From NCBI RefSeq assembly GCF_905404315.1, contig NC_066286.1, forward strand, positions 2,425,501-2,489,500: DNA of 64,000 nucleotides, given 5' to 3'. Both the position numbers and the translations under genes were made by a program. This document shows positions 34,365 to 48,400 of the stretch, one piece after another. Position 1 is the first letter of the stretch. Each line of letters starts with the position of its first letter. A model generated the notes under the pieces. That model was not told the DNA's origin. It searched no databases and worked only from the letters and a program-made list of their open reading frames with translations. The DNA comes from Leptidea sinapis (taxonomy: Eukaryota > Arthropoda > Insecta > Lepidoptera > Pieridae).

Positions 34365-34740
34365 CCACGGACTAGTAAAGAAATAAGGACTCCGTGTCAC
34401 CTTACATAACAGTGTAGCACCAAAACAAACTGATTAACGTGTACATACATAGCCCCACGCACACACTTACACTACTACAGGCCGATAGGCGGGGCCATTA
34501 TGAGAATTGTCATCGTCTGTGACAGATCAGTTTGCGTCTCAATAAAATATTTTTAAAATGCCGTCATGCGTAGTGAAAAAGTGTAAAAACGATACTATTT
34601 AAGTATTTGTGGCCATATATGATTATTTAAGGGAGAAGACATTGTGTAACTAGTATTCCCCGTAACCGCACACACACTAGCATAACAGTGCTTTACCTAA
34701 TATCACGGCGTGGAGTCCTTCTTTTTTTACTAGTCCGTGG
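34365..34740. mobile_element. P-type MITE carrying the start of a THAP domain
   Basis: Ends CCACGGACTAGTAAA and TTTACTAGTCCGTGG are inverted repeats continuing inward (GGACTCCGTG / GGCGTGGAGTCC). It is flanked by CAGTTT at 34359-34364 and 34741-34746. At 34558 an ATG opens MPSCVVKKCKNDTI followed by TAA. This matches the first residues of THAP domains, including the two zinc cysteines. P-superfamily transposases carry such a domain, so the MITE is probably a deletion product of one. Confidence 0.8.
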
Positions 34741-34746
34741 CAGTTT

Positions 34747-35967
34747 AATTAATAATGATAAAACCGTAACGTTTAGTAGAGACTATGAGATGTATAACGA
34801 AGATTTAATATGCGAGTAATAAAATGATATGATGAATGAAATGAAATATTTGATTGGTAGGTACTTCTGGATCTTGTTACTTAGTAAACATACAGAATTT
34901 ACGATGCTATATTTACTATAGATACTGATAAATTTAAAACATTATTATTAATTAATTAAAGAAGCGGATATTGTGTAATACGCGCATCGTGTGACGCAAA
35001 AGCGTCCTAATTGGGACGCATATTGACAGTAATATGACATGTTTATTATTTTAATTTTTAGAGCAGGATTTCAATATGTCAGTTTGCTGCACGGAACTCA
35101 TTTGGTATATATATCTATAAAATAATAACATTGATAAGGCCAGATTATAAGAAAATTATTTTTTAATTACTTTCCAATAACTTAAAATATAATGTAAGTT
35201 AGGACATTACTCTCTCGATTTCACCGCGCAAACGTATCTGAGTATGTACGAGAATATCGTTATTTTAACACAATTTAACTACTAAATATATATGATAGGG
35301 TTTTCATTGCATGAATTCGATAAATACATATAAATTTAAGTAAAGAACAGAAGTATCAATAGGCAAATTCAATCAACTATTCCTAAATCGTAGGAAATCA
35401 CTTTGGATAATTGACATTTACAGTATTGATCGTGTGTCAGATACATAACACTTTGCTATCTATATCTTAAGGTCTCTACTAGACGTAATGATTTTAATTT
35501 TACTTTTTGTGTTGAAATTTCTATGATTAAGTTTATTTCGTTATTTCTTTTAATGGATAGGTCTCTTATTATGCAACATACAATTTTAAAAAGAGAGTTA
35601 TTTTTTGTCTCCAACAAAAACAGTTGTAAATGGCGCTTGCTTAGCGTTATTGTATTTTTAAAATTACCCGTCATTAAAATTTATATTGATCTAATATACT
35701 AATGTCAAACACTCGGTACCTCCAATGCATTATATTATGTGGTGTAAGTTATTTATTTTATAGGGGATAAATAACGGAGTGCAGACCAGTAGACACCTAC
35801 TGTTAAGTAATATCATCTGCCCAGAACAAAAATAATATTATGATGACGCGTCACAAAACAACCTAAGGCGTAGCATAATGATCCTGAGAACATTTCTGAG
35901 CATTATTCATTCATTCATTACACGAATGTTTGTTTGCCCTATGTAACACACGTTATCGATGATTTAT
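34747..35967. other. AT-rich stretch, nothing recognised
   Basis: Short chance ORFs only. Possibly distal 3' UTR of NOL4. Confidence 0.5.
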
Positions 35968-36367
35968 GGCACCAGGGGCAGCGAGTGTTCGACGCTAGTA
36001 TTCAAGTTGCAGTCGATATATAATTATTTTAATATAAACGAAAAACGACCGTGCTAAGGTTAAACGGGTACAATTTCCAATATAGCTAGCTGATTAAAAA
36101 TATGCTAAATGTCCAATTTTACCAGTGGGAGGTTCCTTTGTACAGGATCACGGTTAGATAATGGGTACCACAATGATGCCTATTTTTTAATTTACAGGCC
36201 AAATGAGACTACATCTTATGTCTCAAGGAGACGAGCGCAATTGTAGTGCTGCTGTAATTTTGGGTTTTTCAAGAATCCTGAGCGGCACTGTATTGTAATG
36301 GTCAGGGCATATCAATTTCCATCAGCTGAACACCCTGCTCGTATCGTCCCTTAATGTCATAAAAAAA
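35968..36367 (+). repeat. Repeat family A, extended copy, just 3' of NOL4
   Basis: Same 5' extension as 10.8 kb (GCAGTCGATATATAATTATT), core, and A-rich end ATGTCATAAAAAAAACG. Antisense to NOL4. Confidence 0.85.
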
Positions 36368-36445
36368 ACGACCGTGCAAACGTTAAACGGGTAGAATTTG
36401 CTATATCGCTAGCAATAAGTGATTAAAAATATCCAAAATGTCCAA
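36368..36445 (+). repeat. Partial second unit of the family A 5' extension
   Basis: ACGACCGTGCAAACGTTAAA to ATATCCAAAATGTCCAA repeats the sequence at about 36045-36115 in tandem. It ends about 22 bases from the NOL4 stop codon. Confidence 0.8.
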
Positions 36446-36467
36446 TATCGAAGTAGATTGTTGTCCT

Positions 36468-39400
36468 CTAGGGTTGGTTCATCAAGAGTGTCTCGAGCTC
36501 GTCAGCAGAGCGCAGTAGAAACGCGGCTGATTCGCGGTAGCCGGTGATGAGCTGGCGGACAGCACCGGCCTCGGAGCCGGACAACTTGTGGGGCAACAGC
36601 TTCTGTGAGCTGTGGGTGATAGACGGAGCCGAGGTGGAGTGGAGACTTGTGGTTGATGTCTTCAAGGACAGATCCGTTGGTGCTGAAATAAATAATTTAA
36701 ATTGAAAATACTATACCGCTGCCATTATACGACTAAGGTTTATAATACTTTTTAAGGAGTTGAAGGGCTTCTTTACCCATTTTTTAAAATGTAATAATCT
36801 TCTGGTATACCTAATACATAGATGGACGGCGGCTATCGAAAAGGGGAAGGCCTGGCAGTAAGCCTGAATAGCATACAGGTCTTTATCGACGGTTATTGCT
36901 CGAACCCGAAGCCCGTGAACGCTGGAGTGCCCCAAGGTCGTGTGCTATCTCCCACGCTGTTTTTCTTCATATCAATGATATGTTGGACATCTCCAACATT
37001 CATTTCTATGCAGACGACAGTATCCAGTACACGTGATGCCGTATGCACGATCTATGCAGGTTTCTCGCGTGAAATCCTCGACCAGTGCCGGGAAAAACTT
37101 GTGTCTGCTATCGAGTCCTCTCTTGAGAAGGTCGCGGAACCCCATTCCGCATTAAGTTGAACCTTGTTCTATTTAACCCCCAGAAGACCCCCACACATGG
37201 AGTATTGCTGTCATATCTGGTCTGGTGCACCCTAGTATCAGCTCGATCCATTTGACCGCGTGCAACGCAGAGCAGCTCGAATTATCGGGGAGCCAGTGCT
37301 CTGTGAACGGCTGGATCACTAGGCGTTGCTCGTTGCTTGCGTTGTTCCGAAGAGCTGTTTCACTTGATTCATGCCGCCAAATTCCACCTTCGCACGACAC
37401 GCCACAAGTTAGGATATCATCCCCACCATCTGGATGTGTGGCTGTCCTCCACAGTGCGGTTTTCAAGGAGCTTTTTTCCACGTACTACAAAGCTGTGGAT
37501 TAAACTTCCTTGTGCGGTGTTTATGGGACGATACGACATCTTCCTTAAAGGCCGGCAACGCTCCTGCGATGCCTTTGGTGTTGCAAGATAATGTGGGCGG
37601 CGGGGATCACTTAACACCAGGGAGGACAAATGAGCGTACGGGTCGTACGCTCATTTGTCCTCCCTTTCCATAAAAAGTGCATTCCGCATTCCAGTCCGGC
37701 ATTCCACAACCGCGTGTTTTGCAAAGAACTTTCTTGGCTGACACATGCCACTTTCTGGAATCAATTACCGGCTGCAATTTACTCCCAACTTAACGCATCT
37801 CTTGAACCCCTGGTGTTGCGAATGTCCATTAGCGGTTTTTCCACCGTTTTCCATCAAGACAGTCTCGTGCCCGTTTGCATCCTCTTATAAAAATAAGACT
37901 CACCGCTGATGTTGGGGAAGCTGTGTGTGTGGGCAGCCATAGCAGACAGTAACGCGCTCTGGTACGCCGCCATTGCCGCGTTCACTCCGACTCCTGAACA
38001 GGTGTAATGATGAAACATTTTGATCAATTTGATCAAGCTGAAGCGTCAGCGGCGTTACTAAGATCGTAGCTGATTCGATCGGACCGCATTTGAAATAAAG
38101 GACTCCCAAGGTATTTAATTAAATTACCCGTGAAAAGCCTTTGTTCTATTGCCTTATATCCTTAGAGTTGCTCAAATCTGGCTGCTCAAGAGAGCTGCTT
38201 GTAGTTGCGAAACCAATGCCTTTAATACTGGATATAATAAAAAAAAACTACTAGATGTGATTTATGTCGTGTTGTAATCAACCATCATGGATTGTTATTG
38301 ATGAATTTTTATTGGACGTGTAAAAAAACCTTAAAACATAAATAGTTGGGTGGGTGGTGATTGACCTGAGCTCGGTGTATGTCAAATGGTGCATAAACCA
38401 ACCTAAAATAGATTGATGAATCGTTTTTCAGCGATGACACTATTTTTTTTTAAATTAACCTTTTCTGAAATACAAAATATTATATTCACAAAAATGGTCG
38501 TTTGATGGTATAACATAAACTGTATTTACCTGTGGGGGGCAGCGCAGTTAGAGTGGAAAGCAATGCTGAGTTGGACATCCCAGAAGCCTGGTTCGTTGAA
38601 ACACTGTGAATTATTCATATCATCATTAAAATCAAATAGAACACTCCAAAGACTACATAATAACTAGGTCGCGTTGATAATTGGTAAGACCTATTAGTTG
38701 CTCTGTGACTATTTAAAACTTTTTACGTTTCAACTCATTGGTGTAATGACTGCCAGTGATACATTTTCCTGCCCATTTTGAGACTACCATGCCCACTACA
38801 TCGTTCTAAGGCCGTTTTCAATAACGTATCTCTAGTTACGGATACATTGCTGTCACCGTTTAATGACAAGATCTTATCTATCCATAGTTATGTCCAATAG
38901 AGTTATAGTCCAAAGCTTATGTCGATTGGTTTTTGTAATGTAAGTAAGCGTAAAAGGATAGATTTGTCTACCTCTAGTAAGACAAACTAAGGATAGATAG
39001 GTTATTGAAAACGGCCGCTAGCCGACTTACGCTGAAACTGACCGAGATAGGTTGTCACCTATCTATATGTCATGTCATATAAGTCTATGGTGTTCCATAG
39101 ACTTATAATATACTAGCTGACCCAACAGACTTTGTTCTGCAGATAATAAAAAAATACTGTTTTATAGGAATTTGCCAATAATATTTCAAAACATCATGAA
39201 TTATTTCGTAAAAAATGCTCCCTGTTGTTATAATGAAATTGTTTCACAGCGGAACTGTCAAACCGTGCGTCACTAAATTATCTCATAGAAAATATGTCCA
39301 TAAATATATTAAAAATAATAATAATTATGGGTCCCAAATCGAATTAAAACTATCCTATCTCTCAAGCTGGACTAAACTGCACTCCATGAAGTAATCCCCA

Positions 39401-42400
39401 TTAAAATCCGTTCATTAGTTATTAGTCCATCGCGGACAAACAACGTGTCACGTAATTTATATATATTAAGACTACCTTATAGACAAACAGTGTTCAAGAG
39501 AGAAGAAGATCTCTAACGTAGATACAACAAGATAGAAAAGGATAGTGAATATATTGTTACTGTAAACTATTTTGATTGACAAGTCGTAAACAGTCAGTCA
39601 CCCTCAGCTCCTTAGTATTTTGAATATTATACCACTAGCTTAAACACAGATTGACGAATATAATATTGGTCAATACAAAACTGCATTAATGAAAAAAGAC
39701 CCGGACTAACAAGGACAAATATTTTTATCAACATCATTGATATTCGAAAAATCAAATTTAAATTCACCTGATCTAGCACCCTCAGATCTTTTATCTGTTT
39801 CTCAACAACAATGCCTATTTTGAAGGCCTTCAGGAAAACCATTATAGAAATGGAATGGATTTAATGGGTTAGAACATCGATATATCAAATGCACAGAGCA
39901 CCACGTGTATTTACTTGGGCTATTATCTCATAGTAGCCAAAGATATTTAAAAAATAAAGTAAATATCTTTTTTAACAGACTATAATTTAATGCAGTGGCG
40001 TAATAAAAAAACTCAAATGTAAACTGGCGCTTAAATGGGGGCGTTCTATCGTTCGGACGTGTATATTATCTTAACAATATTTTCTTTTTACGAAAATAAG
40101 AGACGAGACGAGCAGGACGTTCAGCTGATGGTAATTGATGCGCCCTGCCCATTACAATGCAGTGCCGCTCAGGATTCTTGAAAAAACCCAAAATTTCTGA
40201 GCGCCACTACAACTGCGCTCGTCACCTTGAGACATAAGATGTTAAGTCTTATTTGCCCAGAAATTTCACTAGCTATGGCGCCAGATCGAAACACAGTAAT
40301 GCTTACACATTACTGCTTCACGACAGAAATAGGCGCCGTTGTAGTACCCATAATCTAGCCGGCATCCTGTGCAAATGAGCCTCCCACTGGTAGCCATGTT
40401 TTGTATGAAGATCATTTCTATGAGAGAATTTATTGTCAAATTAAAAAAAAAAGTGTATTTTATTTATTATGTACAGAACAACGTCTGTCGGGTCGAATAT
40501 ATATAATATATATACTACACAACTCTACAACTGACATTTTTTTTTATTATAAAGTGTAGTGATAATGCATTGAAACTGTCTAGATAATAATATATAATAA
40601 TAATAATAATAACTTTTATTTCTCACCAACAACCAAAATAACAATATAATAGCGAAAACTTAAAAATACAGGGGATACATAAGTTTAGGTCGTGGATCGC
40701 TGGTGCCTGTGGTAGGTAATAAATACCTTTATTACTGGTCACCAGGATTCCACTTTTACACAGTGAGCCTAGATCATGCAGTCGGTCCATTCCGAAATGT
40801 TGATAGGTATTTACAGTTTTCTACAACTAATATTTAAGTGATTCTAACCTGGTTCTTCCAAATGTTGGCGGGTTACCGAATGTTGATGGGAATGATGGTC
40901 GAAACAGCGGCGCCGGCGATGATGCTGGACTGAAATTGAGAGAATATCTTTAGTATTATCTAAAGTTAAGGATTTTCTCAAGAACGGTACGCGAAGCCAT
41001 TTTAAATAAGGAACACTATGATCAATTATACGTTTATAGTAGTAGATAGACTGTGACAGCTGTGAACACGTCGAAGAAATAGCGGCCAACTGTTAGCCCC
41101 TATCTTCAGCAAACGCACGTACATTTAAACAAAGTGACTGATCTATCGTGAGTGTAAGACGTGACTGTCACACACACTAAAGTAGTCTGGCCTTTCGTCA
41201 TGCATTGCCTAAATATAAATATGTATGTGTATAAATTATTTAAGTCTATATGATCTGCCTTTCGATTCGCTTCGACTTTACTCCAACTAGCGTTACATAT
41301 CCAAACGTGATAGGTCAGTCTCATTCGATACTCAAAATATAGAGATAGATATAGATAAACTAAACCTAGCATATCACTCCTGCATCAATCGTATTTGTTG
41401 CCAATTTAATACAGTTTCTCAAAATAATCAGCAACTCAATTTATTTAATTCCACATCAACCTGCTTTCGTAATAATGTCATTGACTCCCTGCGTAAGGGA
41501 GCTAATTTGTAGAAATTACAATTATTTTTGTTACACTACTTTAAATAATCTGTATGTCTCTAAATCTTTTGTACATGCCAGTTATTGATATTTTTGCTGT
41601 GTCTTTTCGTTTTAAGTCTCCTTGTTGATATTTTTACATTTGTGTATAAATATTGTTGGTTTGTCGAATAAAGTAAAAAAAAAAAAAAGTGCTCCTAAAA
41701 AGTTTACATCTTAATCATCATCTCATCACCAGTTGGAGCACCATACACACCTGGCTGCCTTACTCCCCGTGTTGCCATTAGCGTTGTCCAGTTTCAGATT
41801 ATTGTTGTTAAGCAGTGGTTCGACAGTGGGACTGTTGTTGGACGGCCTTGTAGTGTCGGCCGCCATCTTGTTGTGGCCACCCGTTGCCGTGTTGCTCGTT
41901 GCCGTTGCTGGGCTACTTATTGCCGCGCTGTACAAGTTCAGGAACGATGACGTTGCTGTTGTGTCTATGGCCTGAAATTTAATTAAGTATTTAGTTAGCA
42001 GCAATGAAACAGCGATGGAATTGGAGTGTTCCGGTAGGAAAGTTTATAATAAAGTCCCAGACTCTTTTTAGTGTAATATACATGCAAATCTATTTCTATC
42101 TATAGATAGATTAGTCTGTTTATAATAAATACATATTCTACATCTATATATTTTGTCTGTGTAACATATCCACCAGATTATCCCATGTTTAATACATGTA
42201 GGTACTACTCCCATCTAAAAATATTAAAACTTCGTAACAAAGACGCTGTTAAATACATATACTTACAATATACTAACGTATAGAAGAACAAAGCGTGCGA
42301 GAGAAAAGAATATCTCCGACCAGGGACACAGCAAGACAGAAAAGGTAAGCGAATCTATTGTTAGTACATCCGATACGCTTTTAGGATATAGCCACTGACC

Positions 42401-45400
42401 TGTATAAATACCACTGGACAGGCTGTTCCATATGTTTGACGGCAAATTTTTGTGCCTATTTGAAGCGCCACTCGCGAGCGTCCAGAGAACTAATTTTGAC
42501 GTATAATACAAATGGCTGCGAGAGAAACGTACTTTTGCATTTTGAATTGATTTCGGCCGTTTTCCGTGTTATGTATACTTCAACAATCAACGTATTAAAG
42601 TACACATTTTTTTTGTTAATAGTTTTCCTATTGATGTTTGTTTAGCAGAGGTTGTGCTCACTAGTTTTAGTACCGCAGACACTCGCTATGGGCAACAGCG
42701 CCAAAATGGCGAATATCAAACTGGCACAAAAGCACTTGGAAAGCCACCGCGCCATTCCAGTGGTGAATAGTAGAGATCAGTGCAATATAAAATATGAACA
42801 ATAGATGCATCATTAAAATATCAATAAAAATGTGACAGAGATACATAAATTAGATTGGTATTGAGAGTAAGCGAGATACACTACAACATCTACTATCCCT
42901 TTCGCGTATGCGGTTTTTTTGTTTCGACCCAATTCATCGGCTCCCAACAAACAATGGCTGTCATGTTAATTTATATTGTAATTGAGAACATTCTGATTGT
43001 TAATAAAGTGCTTCTGTGCCTGTTAGATATTCGCCATTTTGGCGCTGTTGGTCATAGCGAGAGTCTGCGGTACTAAAACTAGTGATGATGACCTATGCTG
43101 AATAAACATGTATAGATGGTGGGAAACTATTTACAACAAAAAAAAAATTGTGTACTTTATTACGTTGATTAAAAATAACACGGAAAACGAACAAATTTAA
43201 TTCAAAATGAAAAATACTTCAGATTATTGTACGTTCCTTCGCAGCCATTTGTATTATACGTCAAAATTAGTTCTCTGGACGCTCGCGAGTGACGCTTCAA
43301 ATAGGCACAAAAAATTTGCTGTCAAACATATGGAACAGCCTGTCCAGTGGTATTTATACAGGTCAGTGCATGTACTACTTATATACAGAATGTAATCGTT
43401 AAGTGTGATCAGACGATCATTCCGCAACTATAACTGATATCGAGAGCACGTTAACTAGTCAGTAAAATGACATCAATAACCTTTTAAAAATCAAACGAGA
43501 AGTATTCAAAATTTTGATATTAAACACTCCCATACATTTAGTATGAGATTAGTAGAAAGGTTTTAGGTTACTTATTTTAAAAGGTTATTTTAGCTTAGTA
43601 CTGATATTAAAGGAAACTGCTTACTAACATAACAAAGAAATAAAACTATCTTTTAATTGAATAATATAGATTTCTGAGATCTTTTTTATGACAATAAAGG
43701 ACGAGACTAGCAGGACGTTCAGCTGATGGTAATTGATACGCCCAGTCCATTACAATGCATTGCCACTCAAGATTCTTCTCGTCACTCAAAAATCGTCTCG
43801 TCTCCTTGAGCCATAAGATGTTAAGTCTTGTCATGCCTGGTCACACTTAACGATTACACCCTGTATATTGATTGTTAGTCTACGTAACAGAAGCAATGAC
43901 TCACCATAGGCGTGGGCACGGTCGGCATGGGCTGGCTGACTGGGTCGAGTCCCAACCGCATCCTCTTGGCGTTGAGGCTCTCGTTCTCACACGCCTGCGC
44001 CAAGATATGTTCAGCCTGTACTGACGTTAAGTGCGCGGGAGTCGGTCGGACCTGAGCGGGAATTGGCTCGTCAATTACGTGCGGTCTCAATGCTCAAACT
44101 AGCTATTACTTGTATTTTTTTGAAGTGAAAACTTCTTTAACCGCATTGGGCACTTTTTGAGAAAATCTAATGGGATCGCGTCACCGAAATGCTCATGACT
44201 GGCGTACTTGATAAATAAATAATTTAAAATATATATAAATATATAGTTTGAGTGTAATCTCGTGAGTTCGCGTCACCGAAATGCTTGTAGCAGTATATCT
44301 GTAGCTATACAGCTGACGTATTGTGCAACATTAGTGCTGTGTATAGCTTATAAGTGAAATTTAATGGATTTAGTGAAAATTTCAGTGTATATATACTGTG
44401 CATTGTTGAAATAGTGTTTTTGTTCGATTAATATTATCTATTATTGAAAATGAGTTTTAAAAATGAATTGAAGTTAATAGTTAAATAGTTTTTAAATATT
44501 ATGACATTTTAATATTACGAAATCTTTTTTCTGACATTTTTTTTTAAATTGTTGAATGTAACAGAGCCAATTAATTGATATTATTGCAATTACAAGGGGT
44601 GTTTCGTTTTCGTTCAAATTCGACTTTTAAATGTTTTGTTTTAAAAACGCATTGCCAGAAAGGAGATACGACTCGATATGGCGGTACTAGGAAAAGTATT
44701 GTACAAATATGTTATGATACCTAGTCGTCTTACGTGGATATTGGATAGTTAGTATGCATTCATAAGTCTTATTTCGGAAGAGAAAAGTAACGATGAAATA
44801 GTGGAACATTAAACGAATTCCTGATATTAAAAAAAAGTAATTACCTAATACTTTCTTATATACTGTAATTTTATTTAGTGTAAACATCGACCTGTGACAT
44901 ATTAAATCCATTTTTTGCTTTTGAGTTTTGTTTTTTGGAAGGTTTGATAAATTATTTCAATCAATTGATTATTGAATGAAAGGTACACGTTGTTTGAATC
45001 ATTGTTTGGAAATTTTGAGTCTTGAAATATGTTCAGAGTTTAGGTTTAGGCGAAGACAATTAAACCCACTTACATTTGAAATTACTGAGTTTGTCGATAA
45101 ATAATGCTAGGTAAATAAAAACTTAACGCCGACGAAAAGATGTTGTTGAGATCCAAGGTTAGAGACTTAGATCATTACGTCTAGATAGTCTATGACAGCT
45201 GTGAAAACGTCGAAAAAAACTTGAGTTTCGTTTACCTCTATTTTGAGAAATTCACGCACACTAACACAAAGTGACATACAAATCGCGAGTGTTTAACTTA
45301 GCTTGTCACTCACACTAAACTAATATTTCTGGTCTATCTAGACGTATAACGGCCGGTTTTAATAATGTATCTCTAGTTACGGATACATTGCTGTCAACGT

Positions 45401-48400
45401 TTTATAACAAGATCTTATCTATCCATAGTTATGTCCAATATAGTTATAGTTCAATGCATTATGTCGATAGGTTATTGAAATGTAAGTAACCGTTAAAGGA
45501 TAGATTTGTCTACTTCTAGTAAGTTAAACTAAGGAGGTAATTGAAAACGGCCGTAAATCATCTAAGATCATGGACTTTAGCTTGTTTCTTGGCTCTTTGT
45601 ACAGTTTGGAATGTCAATTTATCAAGTCAATGTCAATATTTTATTGTATAAAGATGACAACAACTAAATAATAACAAATGAATAACTGTTTAGTCAGATT
45701 AAAAATAAATATATTTAAAAAAGCAACAAAACAAAAGTTAAATAAGGCTACTTTAATGTCATCTGTCATAACAAACAAAGGAAATGTCAAATCGATTTTC
45801 GTTGATTACCGAATGAAGCCATCAAACAATTTATTTTACTTTTCAATTAATGCGTGAAATTATTAACTTTTTTTAAGTAATTAATCTAGGACTCCAGAAA
45901 CTATAATTGTATAAAAAGTACTAGGGTATCATAATAACAATAGAGCTCGAACCCTCACCGCTGTGTCCCAAGCATTGCCTGAGGGTGTAGAGCCCCCGTT
46001 GCCGGCTGATGGTCCATCGCCACGCACTTTCTTATTGCGTCTGCAACTCTTCAAATAAGTTCTAATCCGCTTTCGGGCACGTTCGGCAAACTCCGGAAAC
46101 TGTCGGGTGCACGAGTCTATGATAGCTTGGATTTTCTCTTTGGGTTGTTTAGATATCGGAACTATCCTATCCAAGTTCTCGTCGACGAAAAGTCTCACGA
46201 ACATCTGAAAAAGGAATAAAGGTATTAAAGTAAAATAAAATCGGCCATGTGTCGGAAGAAACTGGAACACGAATGGTTTCGTACCATCGTACAAGATGTG
46301 AGCACTGTGAACCTTTTGAAACTTAAATACTCTTGTAAAACATAACTTTTTTAATTGCATGGCAGCCATTTTGAAATTCACCATCTTGGTTTTTACAATT
46401 TGTTGTCAAGACTTGGAATTCGAAAAATTTTAAACAGGTTAACTTTTAAAGAGAGAGCTTTTGATTCAGTTTTGTTCTACCTTTAGCTTAGCCACTTATA
46501 CAGATGTATACTATTTTATTCATTGTGATCCTTATATCTGGGGGTGAGGTCCTGGTGATCTGTAATACAGGGTCAACCTACTTCAGACACCAGCTCCTCA
46601 CAAAATACCAGCTGTTAAAAAATATAACACTACTGTTCTGTTTTACCTTTAAGATCTTTCTAAGAGGAGAAAAAAAAATAGATATTTATTATTATTATAC
46701 CTTTAACTTAAATTTTACGCCTTTTTTGTTTTTTTATGACAGTAACGTTTTAGTTGAGACGTTCAGCTGACGGTAATTGATACGCCCTGTCGATTACAAT
46801 GCAGTGCCACTCAGGATTCTTGAGAAATCCAAAAATTCTGAGCGACGATACATTTGCGCTCGTCCCCTTGAGACATTAGATGTTAAGTCTTATTTGCCCA
46901 GTAATTTCACTAGCTATTGCGCCCTTCAGACCGAAACATAATAATGTTTACTCATTACTGCTTCACGGCAGAAATAGGCGTCGATGTGGTTCCCATAATC
47001 TAGTCGGCATCCCGTGCAAGGAAGCCTTCCACTGGTTATCCCTACTCCTTTTTATTAATTGTTGACATTTCAAGAAATTAAGTATTGTTGGGTCACTTTA
47101 GATATATTGTAACTGGAAAGATTTGTAAAAAGGTGAAGCAGTAAATGTTGATGTAAAAGATTGGAAGTCTTGCCACTCCTTCTCATTAAAGCTAAACCCC
47201 TTCCGAAGTGGCGGTAAATATACAAAGAAAAGAAAATAATTTACTTTCATAAGTGTCATTTCCTAGACCTATATGAATAAAGTGGTTTAGATTTGATTTG
47301 ATTTAAATGCATATTTAATTGGAACAGAACTTATAAACAGTCTTGCTATAATTTTAATTGTTATTTCTAGCCGAATTGTTTAAAAGAAGATTTTCATCAG
47401 TTAATTAGTTAAATCGATGAGATTCTATACATATAGAAAAATCACGTCGTATAAAAACAAATTCTATACATTGCCGCATTGACTCCAGTTGTTTAAAATA
47501 TTCTTTTTTTTTTTATGAAAAAAGTGACGAGACTAGCATGACGTTCACCTGATGAAAATTGATACGCCATTACAATGAAGTGCCACACAGGATTCTTGAA
47601 AAACGCTAAAATTCTGAGCGGCACTACAATTGCGCTCGTCACCTTGAGACATAAGATGTTAAGTCTCATTTGCCCAGTAATTTCACTAGTTATGGCGCCC
47701 TTCAGACCGAAACACAGTAATGTTTACACATTACTGCTTTACGGCAGAAATAGGCGCCGTTATGCTGCCCATAACCTAGCCGGCATCCTGTGCAAAGCAG
47801 CCTCCCACTGGTGAAGCCTCACGCATTCTTAGTCAATGAGCAGCATGTAGAGCACTTAATCAGTTCCGGTTTGATTCGGACAGTGACCAAGGAGAAATGT
47901 TGTATTTACGTTATCTTAAGGCACACTTTTGCCGTTCCGCTATCAGATTGTGTATGATTTGTCCTTAAATGTGTTTAGAACGTCATTGAGTAAAATACGT
48001 ACATTAAAGGCCTTTAATCGCTCCGGGTCATGATGCTGTGGATCAACTCGATCATCGCTGTCATCATCAGAGACTCCACCGTCGTCATCATCTTTCGTTC
48101 GATCTGATGATGAGGTCTCATCATGAGTTGAAGCAGGCTCCAAAGGAGTTGCTGCCCCGACATGTATTGGGCTCTGAAATTGATAATGAAAGAAACGATA
48201 ATACATTGGAAATATAATTGCAAAATATGTAAAATATCATGATCATCATTTCAGACGGAAGACGTCTACTGGGCAAAGGTCTCCCCTCAAAGATCTCCAT
48301 GACGATCGGTCCTGCGCTGCCCTCATCCAAATTTTTCCGGCGATCTTGACCAGATCATAAGTCCATCTTGTGGGGGCCTACCAACACTGCGTCTTCTGGT

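Noticed and set aside
36822..37160. 112-codon ORF as an independent gene
   Set aside because: It contains the RT signature GVPQG followed by broken frames and runs into a LINE 3' end; transposon debris.
41733..41975. 80-codon plus-strand Leu/Val-rich ORF resembling a membrane protein
   Set aside because: Antisense of a NOL4 exon whose frame, splice sites and phases all fit.
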